Below are positions 55,347-64,000 of a stretch of DNA of 64,000 nt, one piece after another. The position numbers and the translations under genes were made by a program. The notes under the pieces are model-generated. The model was not told the DNA's origin. It ran no database searches and saw nothing but the letters and a program-made list of their open reading frames with translations. This DNA comes from Qipengyuania gelatinilytica (GTDB lineage Bacteria > Pseudomonadota > Alphaproteobacteria > Sphingomonadales > Sphingomonadaceae). The stretch is taken from contig NZ_CP081294.1 in NCBI RefSeq assembly GCF_019711315.1, forward strand, positions 1,922,001 through 1,986,000. Reading direction: 5' to 3'. The first letter of the stretch is position 1. The number at the start of each line of letters is the position of its first letter.

Positions 55347-56814
55347 AATCGCTAGCTCCGGTTGCAGGAGTTTCGGCATCGGCGGGCACCGGGCCCGTGA
55401 TCGGTTCCATCGGGCGCGGCTTGTAGGCCTCGCCGTCGATGATCAGCACGTCTGCCTCGCTCGGGTCGTAGACACGGTCGGTCGGCAGGCGGACCTGCTC
55501 GGGCCGGATCGGTGCGACGAGGCGCGGCGTGACGATGATCAGCAGTTCGGTTTCGCCCTTCTGGAAGGAGGAGGAACGGAACAGCGAGCCGATGATCGGG
55601 ATCGAGCCCAAGAGCGGGACCTGGTTGACCGTGGTCTTGAAGTCCTGCTGCAGGAGACCGGCGATGGCGAAGCTTTCGCCGTCGCGCAGTTCGAGCACGG
55701 TGCTGGCCCGGCGGGTCTGGAGACCCGGGATCTGCAAGCCGTTGAGCGTGATCGAGGCGGTCGGGTCGATCGAGGAGACTTCCGGCTCGACGATCAGGTT
55801 GATGACCTTGTCCGACAGCACGGTCGGGGTGAAGCCGAGGCTCACGCCGAAGGGCTTGAACTCGACAGTGACCGCATTGTTACCGTCGGTCCCGCCGCCA
55901 CCGCCGCTCTGGACGACGGGGATCGGGAATTCACCACCTGCGAGGAAGGAGGCACGCTCACCCGACAGGGCGATCAGCGTCGGCTCGGCCAGGGTCTTGG
56001 CCATGCCCTTTTCCTCGAGCGCATCGATGAACAGGTCGATATCGGCACCCAGCACATCGCTGAAAGCGCGGCCGATAATGCCGAACCCGCCGGTGATAGG
56101 ATCGATCGTGAACGGGTTGTTGTTGTTCAGCGAATAGGGACCGCCCGGAAGCGCTGCACCATTGCCGGTAGCGCCCTGCAGGCGGCCGCCGGAAATGAAG
56201 CTGCTGACACCGAGGTCCTTGCCGACATTGCGCGAAACCTCGGCGAAGCGGACCTCGAGCATGACCTGCTGGCTGCCGCCAAGCGTCATGAGGTTCACGA
56301 TCTTGTCTTCCGGAGCATAAGCGCGGGCAAGCTGGACGGCGCGGTCTGCCACGCCGGCATCGCTGACCGTTCCCGAAAGCACGATGGCGCCGTTCGACGT
56401 GCGGGCCTGCACCGGCTGGCCCGGCATGAGCTGGTCCATCTGGTCGCGCAGGCTGGCGACGTCCGGACCGACCGAGATATCCATCACGGCGATCACGCGG
56501 TTCGAACGGTCGTAAAGGGTAAGCGAGGTGGTCCCGACTTCCTTGCCCAGCACGTAGATCGAGTTGGACGAGACCGGCAGGATATCCGCGATCGCGTCAT
56601 TGCCGATCATGGCCCTGTCGATCGCGGTGTCTGCGGTGAGCACCTGGCTCTTGTTGACCGCGATCTCCACCGTGCCGGCATGCATCGACATGCCGTCCTG
56701 TCCCTGGACCTGCGCCTGTGCGGGGACCGGGGCCAGCGTGGTGCCGGCAAGTGCCAGCGCGAGCGCGACAAGCGGTTTATTGAATGCGTGGGCCATCTTA
56801 ACGCTCCACTTCAT
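55336..56814 (-). CDS. cpaC: Tad pilus secretin CpaC/RcpA
   Basis: A 492-residue outer-membrane secretin. A signal peptide precedes an N-terminal short domain (about 45-115) and a BON-like segment (PVQARTSNGAIVLSGTVSDAG). The secretin domain (about 190-430) has VMLEVRFAEVSRNVGKDLG, ERASFLAGGEFPIPVVQ and the closing LLIIVTPRLVAPI. The C-terminus is proline-rich. It forms the pore through which the Flp pilus emerges. Its start lies inside the end of cpaB. Confidence 0.94.
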   Translation of the reverse strand: MKWSVKMAHAFNKPLVALALALAGTTLAPVPAQAQVQGQDGMSMHAGTVEIAVNKSQVLTADTAIDRAMIGNDAIADILPVSSNSIYVLGKEVGTTSLTLYDRSNRVIAVMDISVGPDVASLRDQMDQLMPGQPVQARTSNGAIVLSGTVSDAGVADRAVQLARAYAPEDKIVNLMTLGGSQQVMLEVRFAEVSRNVGKDLGVSSFISGGRLQGATGNGAALPGGPYSLNNNNPFTIDPITGGFGIIGRAFSDVLGADIDLFIDALEEKGMAKTLAEPTLIALSGERASFLAGGEFPIPVVQSGGGGGTDGNNAVTVEFKPFGVSLGFTPTVLSDKVINLIVEPEVSSIDPTASITLNGLQIPGLQTRRASTVLELRDGESFAIAGLLQQDFKTTVNQVPLLGSIPIIGSLFRSSSFQKGETELLIIVTPRLVAPIRPEQVRLPTDRVYDPSEADVLIIDGEAYKPRPMEPITGPVPADAETPATGASDYDY

Positions 56815-57718
56815 AGGTTTCGGCTTCGGTGCCGCGGACGATGCTCATGGTCGGGCCGCGCGGGCGACGCGGGGCAGCCGAAGCAGCGCCACCGGACGTA
56901 CGTGCCGAAGCGAGATTGATTACCTGCTGGGCGCCGCCGCCTGCATCACGGATACTGCCCCCGCGGCCGGTTGCGTAGATCCGGCGATTGCCGCCGCCAA
57001 GGTCGGTGACGACAACCGTTTCGGTGCCGCCGACGGTCTGGTTTTCGACATTGCGGAGCGCCAGGGTGAATGTGCCGACCTCGCGGGCAAGCGCCAGCTT
57101 CTGCGCACCGAACAGGTCGGTCTGCAGCGTGGCGGTCTGCGTCACGGCAGGTGCCGTTTCGTTCGGGTCGGCAATCAGGTCTGCTGCGAGGACGAGGACG
57201 TTCTCGAGCACGACGGTCGTCATCTTGTCGGTCGTCTGCGCGCCGTCACCGGGGATCTGGCGGGTCAGCATGACATCGACCACGTCGCCCGGACGGACGA
57301 AGCCGCCGACGCCGGCGACGTTGTTCACCGGTATGGCAACTGCGCGCATGTCTTCGGGAAGGTTCGATGCGAGAGTGGCGCGGCCATCACTACCGCTCAC
57401 CTTGCTGGCAAGGATCGGTTCGCCGACCGTGATCGGGCGAAGCGCGACGCGGCCGCCGGCCGTGGCTTCCTCTACGCTCTTGAAGGCACCGACGGGAACC
57501 GAGCTTGCCGGCCAATTGACCAGTCGCGTGTTCGTGTCGGTGAGTGGTTGGCCGAATGCGACGTCCTGCGTCGCAACGGCGATGCGTGCCATTTGCCGCT
57601 CTTCGGCAAGGCGTTCTTCACGCTCTTCGGCACTGCTGAAATAGGTATTGGCGAGATAGACGGCAAACAGGCCGGCCACGATCGCGATGCCTAGGATTAT
57701 AAGATTACGCCCCCGCAT
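56798..57718 (-). CDS. cpaB: Flp pilus assembly protein CpaB/RcpC
   Basis: The protein has 306 residues from ATG 57718, which has a GGGGGGAAG ribosome site; another ATG lies 15 bases upstream. One N-terminal TM helix (about 5-25) precedes a SAF/CpaB domain (about 45-110, VATQDVAFGQPL; RPITVGEPILASKVSG). A second periplasmic domain with AIPVNNVAGVGGFVRPGDVVDVMLT is the family hallmark. It probably stabilises the secretin. First gene after flp. Confidence 0.93.
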   Translation of the reverse strand: MRGRNLIILGIAIVAGLFAVYLANTYFSSAEEREERLAEERQMARIAVATQDVAFGQPLTDTNTRLVNWPASSVPVGAFKSVEEATAGGRVALRPITVGEPILASKVSGSDGRATLASNLPEDMRAVAIPVNNVAGVGGFVRPGDVVDVMLTRQIPGDGAQTTDKMTTVVLENVLVLAADLIADPNETAPAVTQTATLQTDLFGAQKLALAREVGTFTLALRNVENQTVGGTETVVVTDLGGGNRRIYATGRGGSIRDAGGGAQQVINLASARTSGGAASAAPRRPRGPTMSIVRGTEAETYEVER

Positions 57719-57802
57719 CTTACTTCCCCCCATAAATGTACAAGGCGATCCAATTCCGCCTCACAACCCCGTATACATCAAATTTAACAGGAGTTGCATT
57801 GT

Positions 57803-57842
57803 AAAAAACCGCCCCGACCCATTTTGGGCCAGGGCGGTCTTT
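57803..57842 (-). terminator. Terminator between flp and cpaB
   Basis: On the minus strand ACCGCCC pairs with GGGCGGT, extended by an inner GGCCCAAAATGGGTC-type imperfect stem. It ends in TTTTTT. Most transcripts should end after flp, so pilin can be made in excess of the assembly proteins, with readthrough into cpaB. Confidence 0.82.
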
Positions 57843-57852
57843 CAATTGCGGC

Positions 57853-58041
57853 TTACTGGCAGCCGGTGGTGTTGCCAGCCGAGCAGGTTTCGACTTCCGT
57901 TTCGGCAGCGCCGATTGCGGTGTCGATTGCGTCGCCGAGGAAGAAAGCAGCGGCAGCGATGCCGGCGCCAACAACGGCGAGGATCAGAGCGTATTCGGCA
58001 GCCGAAGCGCCCGATTCGTCACGAAGAAAAGCCTTGAACAT
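57853..58041 (-). CDS. flp: Flp family type IVb pilin
   Basis: A 62-residue major pilin precursor. MFKAFLRDESGASAAEYALILAVVGAGIAAAAFFLG carries the CpaA cleavage site after Gly11, with conserved Glu and Tyr at +5/+6 of the mature protein and a single hydrophobic helix. The end is CSAGNTTGC plus Gln, giving two Cys that could close a small disulfide loop. It is first in the Tad locus and is separated from cpaB by a terminator. Confidence 0.95.
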   Translation of the reverse strand: MFKAFLRDESGASAAEYALILAVVGAGIAAAAFFLGDAIDTAIGAAETEVETCSAGNTTGCQ

Positions 58042-58168
58042 GATGTATTACCCCAAGTCTAAATAGACGTCCCCCCAAGGGAATGTCCGATCTTTCAACA
58101 AGGTCGCCGGCATCTATTTCCGACTGACCGCTCGAAGGGGGTCTTTGTGGAACCGGCGCGGCCCGATT

Positions 58169-58174
58169 ATTATA
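58169..58174 (-). promoter_or_regulatory. Candidate -10 element of the flp promoter
   Basis: On the minus strand a perfect TATAAT lies about 130 bases upstream of flp in a CCGGATATAATAATCGG context. A -35 element at the right distance is poor, so an activator may be required. Confidence 0.35.
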
Positions 58175-58734
58175 TCCGGCCTTGCGCCGGTCCTTGCACG
58201 CTGGCTCCCTTCGAAGCCATTTAAAAATCACTGAAACGGGCCCTCCGGTCAACTTTCTTGCAACGATTATGCAGTTTCTCGGAAAATCAGGGGCTTATTG
58301 CCTGCCAAATAATAAAAAAACTGGTTAATTCTTAAAGGCTTCGAGAAATTCTCTGCGCGAATCGTCGCAGTTGCCGCTCAATTCGTCGAGCTGGTGAGCA
58401 AAGTGATTCCCTGGCGCCGACGCGAGGGGAGTGCGCGCGGGATTCCCTATAGGGGAGGGGTGGTTTGCGTGGCGCAGGCGAATCGGGGTTTCCTATCCTT
58501 CTGATTTTCCTCGAATCACCGATTCGCAAGTTCGGATCGAGTTGGCCAGGCGGACATGCGGCGGCCAGTTCGGTCGGTTGATAGCTGGCCTTGGATTCGC
58601 ACGCAGGTCGCAGGCTGGGAGCAACGTTAACGCTCACAATTTCTGCAGGCTCACTTGTCGGCAGCGAGCGGCGCTATTTGCTTGGGCCTTGTCCCAACTC
58701 TGGACCGTTCTCGTTTATCTTTCGAAATCAGTGC

Positions 58735-58740
58735 TATAAT
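58735..58740 (+). promoter_or_regulatory. Candidate -10 element upstream of the giant adhesin
   Basis: A perfect TATAAT lies on the plus strand 310 bases before the adhesin start. The expected -35 position has only a weak match. If used, it implies a long untranslated leader. Confidence 0.3.
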
Positions 58741-59049
58741 GGATTTTCGATGGCCCTTTTGGGCAGGTCGGCTTTGCGCAGGGGGTGAACAACAGTTAAT
58801 TGGTTTGCATGCGCCCGCAAGTAGTGGTTTCTTTCCATGCAACGGCTCATCCGACTACAGGCGCGATTCGTCTGTGGGATGGAGACAATTGAAGCCGGGT
58901 CGCGGACATGACGGAAGGATCGCAGGCGATGGGGGCATTTCCATTCGCGCGATCAGCCAGACGCCACATGACGTGGCAGGCGCTTTCGGACTTGTTCGCT
59001 CGGCCAGGGGGAAACCGCTGACCGCCCGGCATTAGTAAGGACGGAAGAC

Positions 59050-62000
59050 ATGGATAGCTTCGAAACGCGCAACGACTTCTCCGAAGCCCAGGCTGGCACC
59101 GAAGGCTCCGATGAGCAGATGCAGGGCAATGCCAACCAAGCCCAGCCCAGCTCGCGCGGCGATATCATTCTCCTGCCCGACGCCAACGGTGTCGTTGTGC
59201 TTCCCGAAGGGACCTCGCTCGACAACTTGCGCGCAGAAGGTCGGGACCTCGTCCTCATCCTCGAAGACGGCAGCCGGGTGGTCATCCCCGAAGGCGCCAT
59301 CATCGTCCCGCAGATCGTAATCGACGGCGTCACCGTTCCTGCTGCCAACCTTGCAGCCCTGCTGACCGGCAACGAGCCGCAGCCCGCTGCCGGCGATCCG
59401 CAGAGCTCGGGCGGCAACTTCGAAGTCGATCCGGGCAACATCCAGGCTGCCTATGGCCTCGGCGATCTCCTTCCATACACCGAGCTGCAGTTCCCGCAGC
59501 CCGAAGAAAAGGAAGTCATTCCCTATAACGTCAATCAGGATCCCGAGATCGTGATCGAGACGCCCGACAATCCCGTCGGCGTCATCAATGCCATCGCTAC
59601 CGTGGACGAAGCCGGCCTGCCGGCTCGTACCGTTGACGGCATCGGCGAAACCCCAGGTACGCGTGACGAGACCGATGCTGAAACGGCTAGCGGTACCATC
59701 GTCTTCGAAGCGCCCGACGGCGTTTCTGCTGTCTTGATCAACGGTGTCGAGATCACCGCCATCGGCCAGACCTTCACCAGCGACGACGGTACGCTGACCA
59801 TCACCAGCATCGATCTGGAAAATGGCGAAATCGGCTTCTCCTACACCCTCGAGGACAACCTCGTTGGCCGTACCGAAGACGGCTTCTTCACCATGACCGT
59901 CGTCGATGTCGACGGCGACAGCGCCGATGCAAGCCTGCTCATCCAGGTGATCGACGACGCGCCGATCGCCAATGACGATATCGACAGCGTCGATGCTGGC
60001 ACCTACGGCCCGATCGACGGCAACGTCATGACCGGCGCCGGCACCGACACGGGTGCAGCGGGTGCCGACGAAGAAGGTGCCGACGGCGCGGTGGTCACCG
60101 ACTTCTCCGGCGCAGGCGGTTCGGGTTCGGCCGGCGACACCATCGACGGTGAATACGGCACGCTGACCCTCGAAGCCGACGGCAGCTACACCTACACCCG
60201 TTTCGACGATGCCCCCGGCGGCGTCTCGGACGAATTCACCTACACGCTCACCGATGCAGACGGCAGCACCGCCACGGCGACCCTGACCATCAATATCGGT
60301 GACAGCACGCCTGAAATCACCCGCCTGCCGAGCGGCGATGCCGAAACGCTCGTCGACGAAGCAGGCCTTCCCGCACGTATCGGCGAGGCGGAAGGTTCGG
60401 ACGAACCGGCAGACAGCGAAACGGCTGCGGGCACGATTACTTTCGTATCGCCCGATGGCGTTGCGAGCGTCGAAATCAACGGCGTCGAAGTCACCGGCCC
60501 CGGCCAGACTTTCGACGTGGGCGAGGGCACGCTGACGATCACCGGTTACGATCCGGTCGCCGGCACCATCACCTATGAATACACGCTCGAGGACAACACC
60601 TCGGGCGACGACGTCTCCTATGACGTCGACCTGACCGTGACCGACCTCGATGGCGATACCGCAATCGGTACCTTCACCATCTCGGTCACCGACGACGTAC
60701 CCACCGCCAATGACGACAGCGAAACGCAGGACAGCGAAGATGCTCCTGTCACGGTCGACGTTTTCTCCAACGACGTACAGGGCGCCGATTCGGTCCAGCT
60801 CGACGCGATCGCGCTGGTCGACGGTACGCTCAGTGGCAACGGCACCGTCACCTACAATGGCGACGGCACCTTCACCTACACGCCTGCTCCGGGCGAAGAA
60901 GGCACCGTAACCTTCGACTACACCATCACCGATGGCGACGGCGACGTCTCGACCGCCACGGTCACGATCATCCTGGACAACGACTCGACGCCGGGCATCC
61001 TCGTCGGTGGTCAGAATCAAGTTTTTGAGGAGGCTTTGCCTGCCCGCGGTGGTGAGCCGGCCGGATCCAACGAAGATAGCGACGGAGAATTTGCCAGCGG
61101 CTCAATCATTCTCGTGACCCGGGGGGATACCGTCGGTTCGCTGGTCATCAACGGCGTCGACGTCACTGCCGGCGGCACCGTCACGACTGCCGACGGGGTC
61201 CTGACGGTTACGCTCACCAATGGCGTCTATGGCTATACCTACGAGCTGACCGACAACACGCTCTCGGACCCCGACAGCGACAGCTTTACGCTGGTCGTGA
61301 CCGACAGCGACGGCGACACCGCCCAGACGACGCTGGTCATCAATATCATCGACGACAATCCGTCGGCAGCAGACGATGCCAACAGCATCGCGGCCGGCGA
61401 CTACGGTCCGGTCGGTGGCAATGTGCTCGACAATGATACCGTCGGCGCAGACGATGCAGCCGTCACCTCCTATACCGGTGCGAACGGCAGCGGCGTTGCA
61501 GGCGACACCATCCAGGGTAAATACGGTACGCTGACCATCGAAGCAGATGGCAGCTACACCTACACCCGCGATGCAGGCACCGAAGGCGGCGTTTCGGACA
61601 CCTTCACCTACACCATCACCGATGGCGACGGCGACACCGCGACCGCCACACTCGTGATCGCGATTGCCGACAGCCCGGTCGTGCTCGACCTGCCGGTTGC
61701 AGGCGAAGACGGTACGCTGGTCGATGAAGCAGGCCTTCCGGCCGGTTCGGATGCGGCCAGCGACAGCGAGTTCACCAGCGGCACCTTCACCTATGACGCG
61801 CCCGACGGCCCGGCCTCGGTCACGATCGACGGCGTTGCAGTCACCGCTGTCGGCCAGACCTTCACCGGCAGCTTCGGCACGCTGACGATCACCTCGATTG
61901 CCGACGGCGTGATCGGCTACACTTACGAGCTGACCACCAACACCAGCGGCGACGACACCTTCGACAGCTTCGCAGTCGTCGTCACCGACCAGGACGGCGA

Positions 62001-64000
62001 CACGTCCTCGGGCGATCTCGAGATCGCAATTATCGACGATGTCCCGACCGCGGTTTCCGACACCGACAGCGTTACCGAAGACGGCCCGCTGACCGCCGAC
62101 GGCAATGTCATCACCGATGCCGAAGCCAATGGCGACAATGGCGCGGATACGCAGGGTGCCGACGGTGCCAGCGTCACCGGCGTTGCATTCGGCGCGACCG
62201 ACGGCACCGTGGGCAGCTCGCTCGACGGTATGTACGGTTCGCTCGTCCTGAACGCGGACGGAAGCTACACCTACACGCTCGACAACACGAATCCGCTCGT
62301 CCAGGGTCTCGATTCCACCGAGAGCCTGACCGAGGTCTTCACCTACACCATCACCGATGGCGACGGCGATCCCAGCACCACCACGCTGACGATCACCATC
62401 AATGGCGACGACGATATCGTGACCATCAACGGTCTCGACCTCCAGACGCCCGAACTGACCGTCGACGAAGACGATCTGGCCGACGGCTCCTCGCCCGATG
62501 CAGGCGCGCTGGTGCAGAGCGGCAGCTTCACCGTGGACAGCCCTGACGGGCTCAGCGTCCTGACCGTTGGCGGCGTCCAGGTGTGGGGTGGCGGCGAAAC
62601 CTACCCGCTCACCATCACCGGCGATTATGGCGATGTCCGCATCACTGCAGTCGACGTCACGCTCGATGCGAATGGCGACGTGGTCGCTGCAACGGTTTCC
62701 TATGAATACGAGCTCGGCGACAACACGCTCGACCACTCGGTCGCAGGCGAAGACTCGCTGGTCGACAGCTTCGATGTCGTTGCAACCGATACCGACGGCT
62801 CGGATGATACCGCATCGCTCGACATCGAAGTGATCGACGATGTCCCGACCGCCAATGACGACAGCGCCGACCAGGCCGTCGAGAATGATCCGATCGTCAT
62901 CGACGCGCTCGACAACGACGTGTTCGGTGCAGATGGCGTCGATACCTCGAACATCGCGAGCGTCTCGGTCACCACCCAGGGCACCCAGGGTACGGTTACC
63001 TACGATCCGGACACCGGCCTGTTCACCTACACGCCCGCTCCGGGGGCTGGCAGCAACGGCCAGCTGACCGACAGCTTCACCTACACCATCATCGACAATG
63101 ACGGCGACAGCTCGACTGCGACCGTCACGGTCAATCTGCTTCCCGACAGCGAGCCGACCGGTGGCACCGTCACCGCGACCGTCGATGACGACGGGCTTGC
63201 CGGTGGCAACCCGGATTCGGATACGGGCGACCTCGACGCCAACGTGGGCGACGATCCGGCCGACACCAGCGAAGCCAGCTTCACGGGTTCGCTGACCTTC
63301 GACGTCGGCAATGACGGCCCGGCCACCATCACTTTCGATCCGTCGCTCGACGGCACGTCGGCCATGCTCGGCAGCGAAATGGTCACTTTCACCTTGAACG
63401 GTAACGTCCTGACCGCATCGAGCGGCCGCGGCGATATCTTCACCGTCGAACTGACCGATGCGCAGACCGGTGCCTACACCGTTACCCTGCTGCAGAACGT
63501 CTTGCACACCGCCGGCAATGACGAAAACGACGCTTTCGCAAGCATCGGCTTCATCGTCTCCGACAGCGAGGGCGACACGGTCGGCACCACGCTCGACATC
63601 ACCTTCGACGACGATGCGCCGACCGCCACCGACAACACCAATTCGGTCACCGAAGGCGACACCGTCACCGGCAACATCCTGACCGATGACGACGGCTTCG
63701 GCGTCGATGCCAATGGCGCCGACGGCTCGCTCACCATCCTGAGCGTTTCGGGCACCGGCGGCACCGACAATGGCGCGCCCTTCGTCGTCACCGGCACCTA
63801 TGGCGAACTGACCGTCAATGCGGACGGCAGCTACAGCTACGAAAGCTTCGCCAATGCGACGAATGCCGATGTCAGCGACGTCTTCACCTACCAGATCGTG
63901 GACGCAGACGGCGATGTCGCCGAGGCCACGCTCGAAATCGACATCACGAATGTCGCAGGTACGGTCGAAGACAACGGCGCGACCGTCAACGAAGCCGGCC
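59050..64000 (+). CDS. Giant repeat adhesin (type I secretion target, VCBS/T1SS-143-like repeats), N-terminal part
   Basis: The frame is open from ATG 59050 (AAGGA 8 bases upstream) to the window edge: 1,650 codons with no stop. About 150 non-repeat residues come first, including DIILLPDANGVVVLPEGTS and VVIPEGAIIVPQIVIDGV. Repeats then alternate two types. One contains a DEAGLPAR-like entry, INGVxVTxxGQTF, GTLTITS and YTYELTDNT. The other contains IDDVPTANDD, YGTLTLEADGSYTYT and DEFTYTITDGDGD. Entry motifs lie near 59607, 60354, 61030 and 61722. DDxPxA junctions lie near 59955, 60695, 61350, 62040, 62840 and 63610. The sequence is acidic, Gly/Thr/Asp-rich and shows no Cys. Such proteins are exported by type I secretion and mediate surface attachment or biofilm. 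The C-terminal export signal is outside the window. Confidence 0.9.
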   Translation, partial: MDSFETRNDFSEAQAGTEGSDEQMQGNANQAQPSSRGDIILLPDANGVVVLPEGTSLDNLRAEGRDLVLILEDGSRVVIPEGAIIVPQIVIDGVTVPAANLAALLTGNEPQPAAGDPQSSGGNFEVDPGNIQAAYGLGDLLPYTELQFPQPEEKEVIPYNVNQDPEIVIETPDNPVGVINAIATVDEAGLPARTVDGIGETPGTRDETDAETASGTIVFEAPDGVSAVLINGVEITAIGQTFTSDDGTLTITSIDLENGEIGFSYTLEDNLVGRTEDGFFTMTVVDVDGDSADASLLIQVIDDAPIANDDIDSVDAGTYGPIDGNVMTGAGTDTGAAGADEEGADGAVVTDFSGAGGSGSAGDTIDGEYGTLTLEADGSYTYTRFDDAPGGVSDEFTYTLTDADGSTATATLTINIGDSTPEITRLPSGDAETLVDEAGLPARIGEAEGSDEPADSETAAGTITFVSPDGVASVEINGVEVTGPGQTFDVGEGTLTITGYDPVAGTITYEYTLEDNTSGDDVSYDVDLTVTDLDGDTAIGTFTISVTDDVPTANDDSETQDSEDAPVTVDVFSNDVQGADSVQLDAIALVDGTLSGNGTVTYNGDGTFTYTPAPGEEGTVTFDYTITDGDGDVSTATVTIILDNDSTPGILVGGQNQVFEEALPARGGEPAGSNEDSDGEFASGSIILVTRGDTVGSLVINGVDVTAGGTVTTADGVLTVTLTNGVYGYTYELTDNTLSDPDSDSFTLVVTDSDGDTAQTTLVINIIDDNPSAADDANSIAAGDYGPVGGNVLDNDTVGADDAAVTSYTGANGSGVAGDTIQGKYGTLTIEADGSYTYTRDAGTEGGVSDTFTYTITDGDGDTATATLVIAIADSPVVLDLPVAGEDGTLVDEAGLPAGSDAASDSEFTSGTFTYDAPDGPASVTIDGVAVTAVGQTFTGSFGTLTITSIADGVIGYTYELTTNTSGDDTFDSFAVVVTDQDGDTSSGDLEIAIIDDVPTAVSDTDSVTEDGPLTADGNVITDAEANGDNGADTQGADGASVTGVAFGATDGTVGSSLDGMYGSLVLNADGSYTYTLDNTNPLVQGLDSTESLTEVFTYTITDGDGDPSTTTLTITINGDDDIVTINGLDLQTPELTVDEDDLADGSSPDAGALVQSGSFTVDSPDGLSVLTVGGVQVWGGGETYPLTITGDYGDVRITAVDVTLDANGDVVAATVSYEYELGDNTLDHSVAGEDSLVDSFDVVATDTDGSDDTASLDIEVIDDVPTANDDSADQAVENDPIVIDALDNDVFGADGVDTSNIASVSVTTQGTQGTVTYDPDTGLFTYTPAPGAGSNGQLTDSFTYTIIDNDGDSSTATVTVNLLPDSEPTGGTVTATVDDDGLAGGNPDSDTGDLDANVGDDPADTSEASFTGSLTFDVGNDGPATITFDPSLDGTSAMLGSEMVTFTLNGNVLTASSGRGDIFTVELTDAQTGAYTVTLLQNVLHTAGNDENDAFASIGFIVSDSEGDTVGTTLDITFDDDAPTATDNTNSVTEGDTVTGNILTDDDGFGVDANGADGSLTILSVSGTGGTDNGAPFVVTGTYGELTVNADGSYSYESFANATNADVSDVFTYQIVDADGDVAEATLEIDITNVAGTVEDNGATVNEAG

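Larger units (their letters stand above)
58042..59049. other. Gene-free region of about 1 kb between divergent flp and the giant adhesin
   Basis: No open frame here has a convincing start, codon pattern or family. The part at about 58255-58335 is AT-rich compared with the rest of the window. Candidate -10 hexamers TATAAT lie at 58169-58174 (minus, toward flp) and 58735-58740 (plus, toward the adhesin). Neither has a good -35. No sigma-54 (-24/-12) site or known riboswitch was recognised. The size suggests extensive regulatory input or a degraded gene. Confidence 0.5.

Noticed and set aside
58655..59035. A 126-codon plus-strand frame just before the adhesin
   Set aside because: No clear ribosome site, mixed codon use and no recognisable features. 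The overlapping frames on both strands are similarly open, so it is probably chance.
58042..59049. Sigma-54 promoter for flp or the adhesin
   Set aside because: I looked for TGGCAC-N5-TTGC with GG and GC ten bases apart. The nearest GG...GC arrangement (around 58541-58560) has the wrong spacing.
59032..63507. Long open frames on the minus strand (662 and 801 codons) opposite the adhesin
   Set aside because: They are frame shadows of a GC-rich, Asp/Gly/Thr-rich repeat gene. Their translations show Val/Asp/Gly repeats mirroring the plus-strand repeats, with no starts or ribosome sites of their own.
59600..64000. Regular repeats resembling a CRISPR-like or tandem DNA array
   Set aside because: The repeats are protein-coding units of 100 or more residues with divergent DNA sequence, not short identical repeats with spacers.

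Overview
The window is high-GC, gene-dense chromosomal DNA from an alphaproteobacterium. It most probably comes from Sphingomonadales, family Erythrobacteraceae. The evidence is the CtrA master regulator, an HWE-type histidine kinase, lptB-rpoN, hisS-prfA-prmC, DUF4167-lnt-metK, HrcA/CIRCE-type control of groESL, a complete alphaproteobacterial Tad/Cpa locus and the strong GC third-position bias. The genus call is an inference from gene content. I saw no tRNA, rRNA, CRISPR array, insertion sequence or prophage.

Layout. 1-5.9 kb: end of an acyltransferase, an outer-membrane beta-barrel gene with a structured leader, an SDR and an aldehyde dehydrogenase, a decayed class-V aminotransferase, trmB, and a YbdG-type mechanosensitive channel. 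5.9-9.7 kb: single-domain response regulator, ctrA, rpoN and lptB. 9.9-13.6 kb: small membrane protein, pmbA overlapping a BON-MscS channel, ppa. 13.8-20.8 kb: translation and envelope housekeeping genes (hisS, prfA, prmC, DUF4167 protein, lnt, metK). 20.8-24.3 kb: a CoA-transferase operon (scoA, a lipoprotein phosphatase, scoB, a CaiB-type gene). 25.1-32.6 kb: a Cdc48/p97-like double AAA ATPase, convergent with a tight polA-histidine kinase-MscS run. 32.9-39.9 kb: an acidic lipoprotein, a class-A beta-lactamase-like hydrolase, a host-attachment-type protein, a kinase/acyl-CoA dehydrogenase pair resembling a split ACAD10/11, and a DUF305-LVIVD fusion. 40-44.9 kb: groESL with CIRCE and promoter, MscS, MATE transporter. 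45.2-58.0 kb: a PilZ-XRE fusion regulator and a Tad pilus locus read leftward from flp. 59.05 kb to the end: the first 1,650 codons of a giant repeat adhesin that continues beyond the window.

Themes. Surface attachment dominates the right quarter. The Tad pilus and the giant adhesin are transcribed divergently from a gene-free region of about 1 kb, and a PilZ (c-di-GMP-type) regulator lies at the far end of the Tad genes. Mechanosensitive channels are unusually dense, with four MscS-superfamily genes in 38 kb. Structured leaders recur: a hairpin covering the ribosome site of the beta-barrel gene, hairpins before the DUF4167 gene, and nested palindromes before the Cdc48-like gene. No single unmistakable new defence or metabolic system is visible. 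The best leads are the hairpin-gated outer-membrane gene, the phosphatase embedded between scoA and scoB, the bacterial Cdc48 homologue with its leader, the PilZ-XRE fusion with its nearby inverted repeat, and the adhesin/Tad divergent region.
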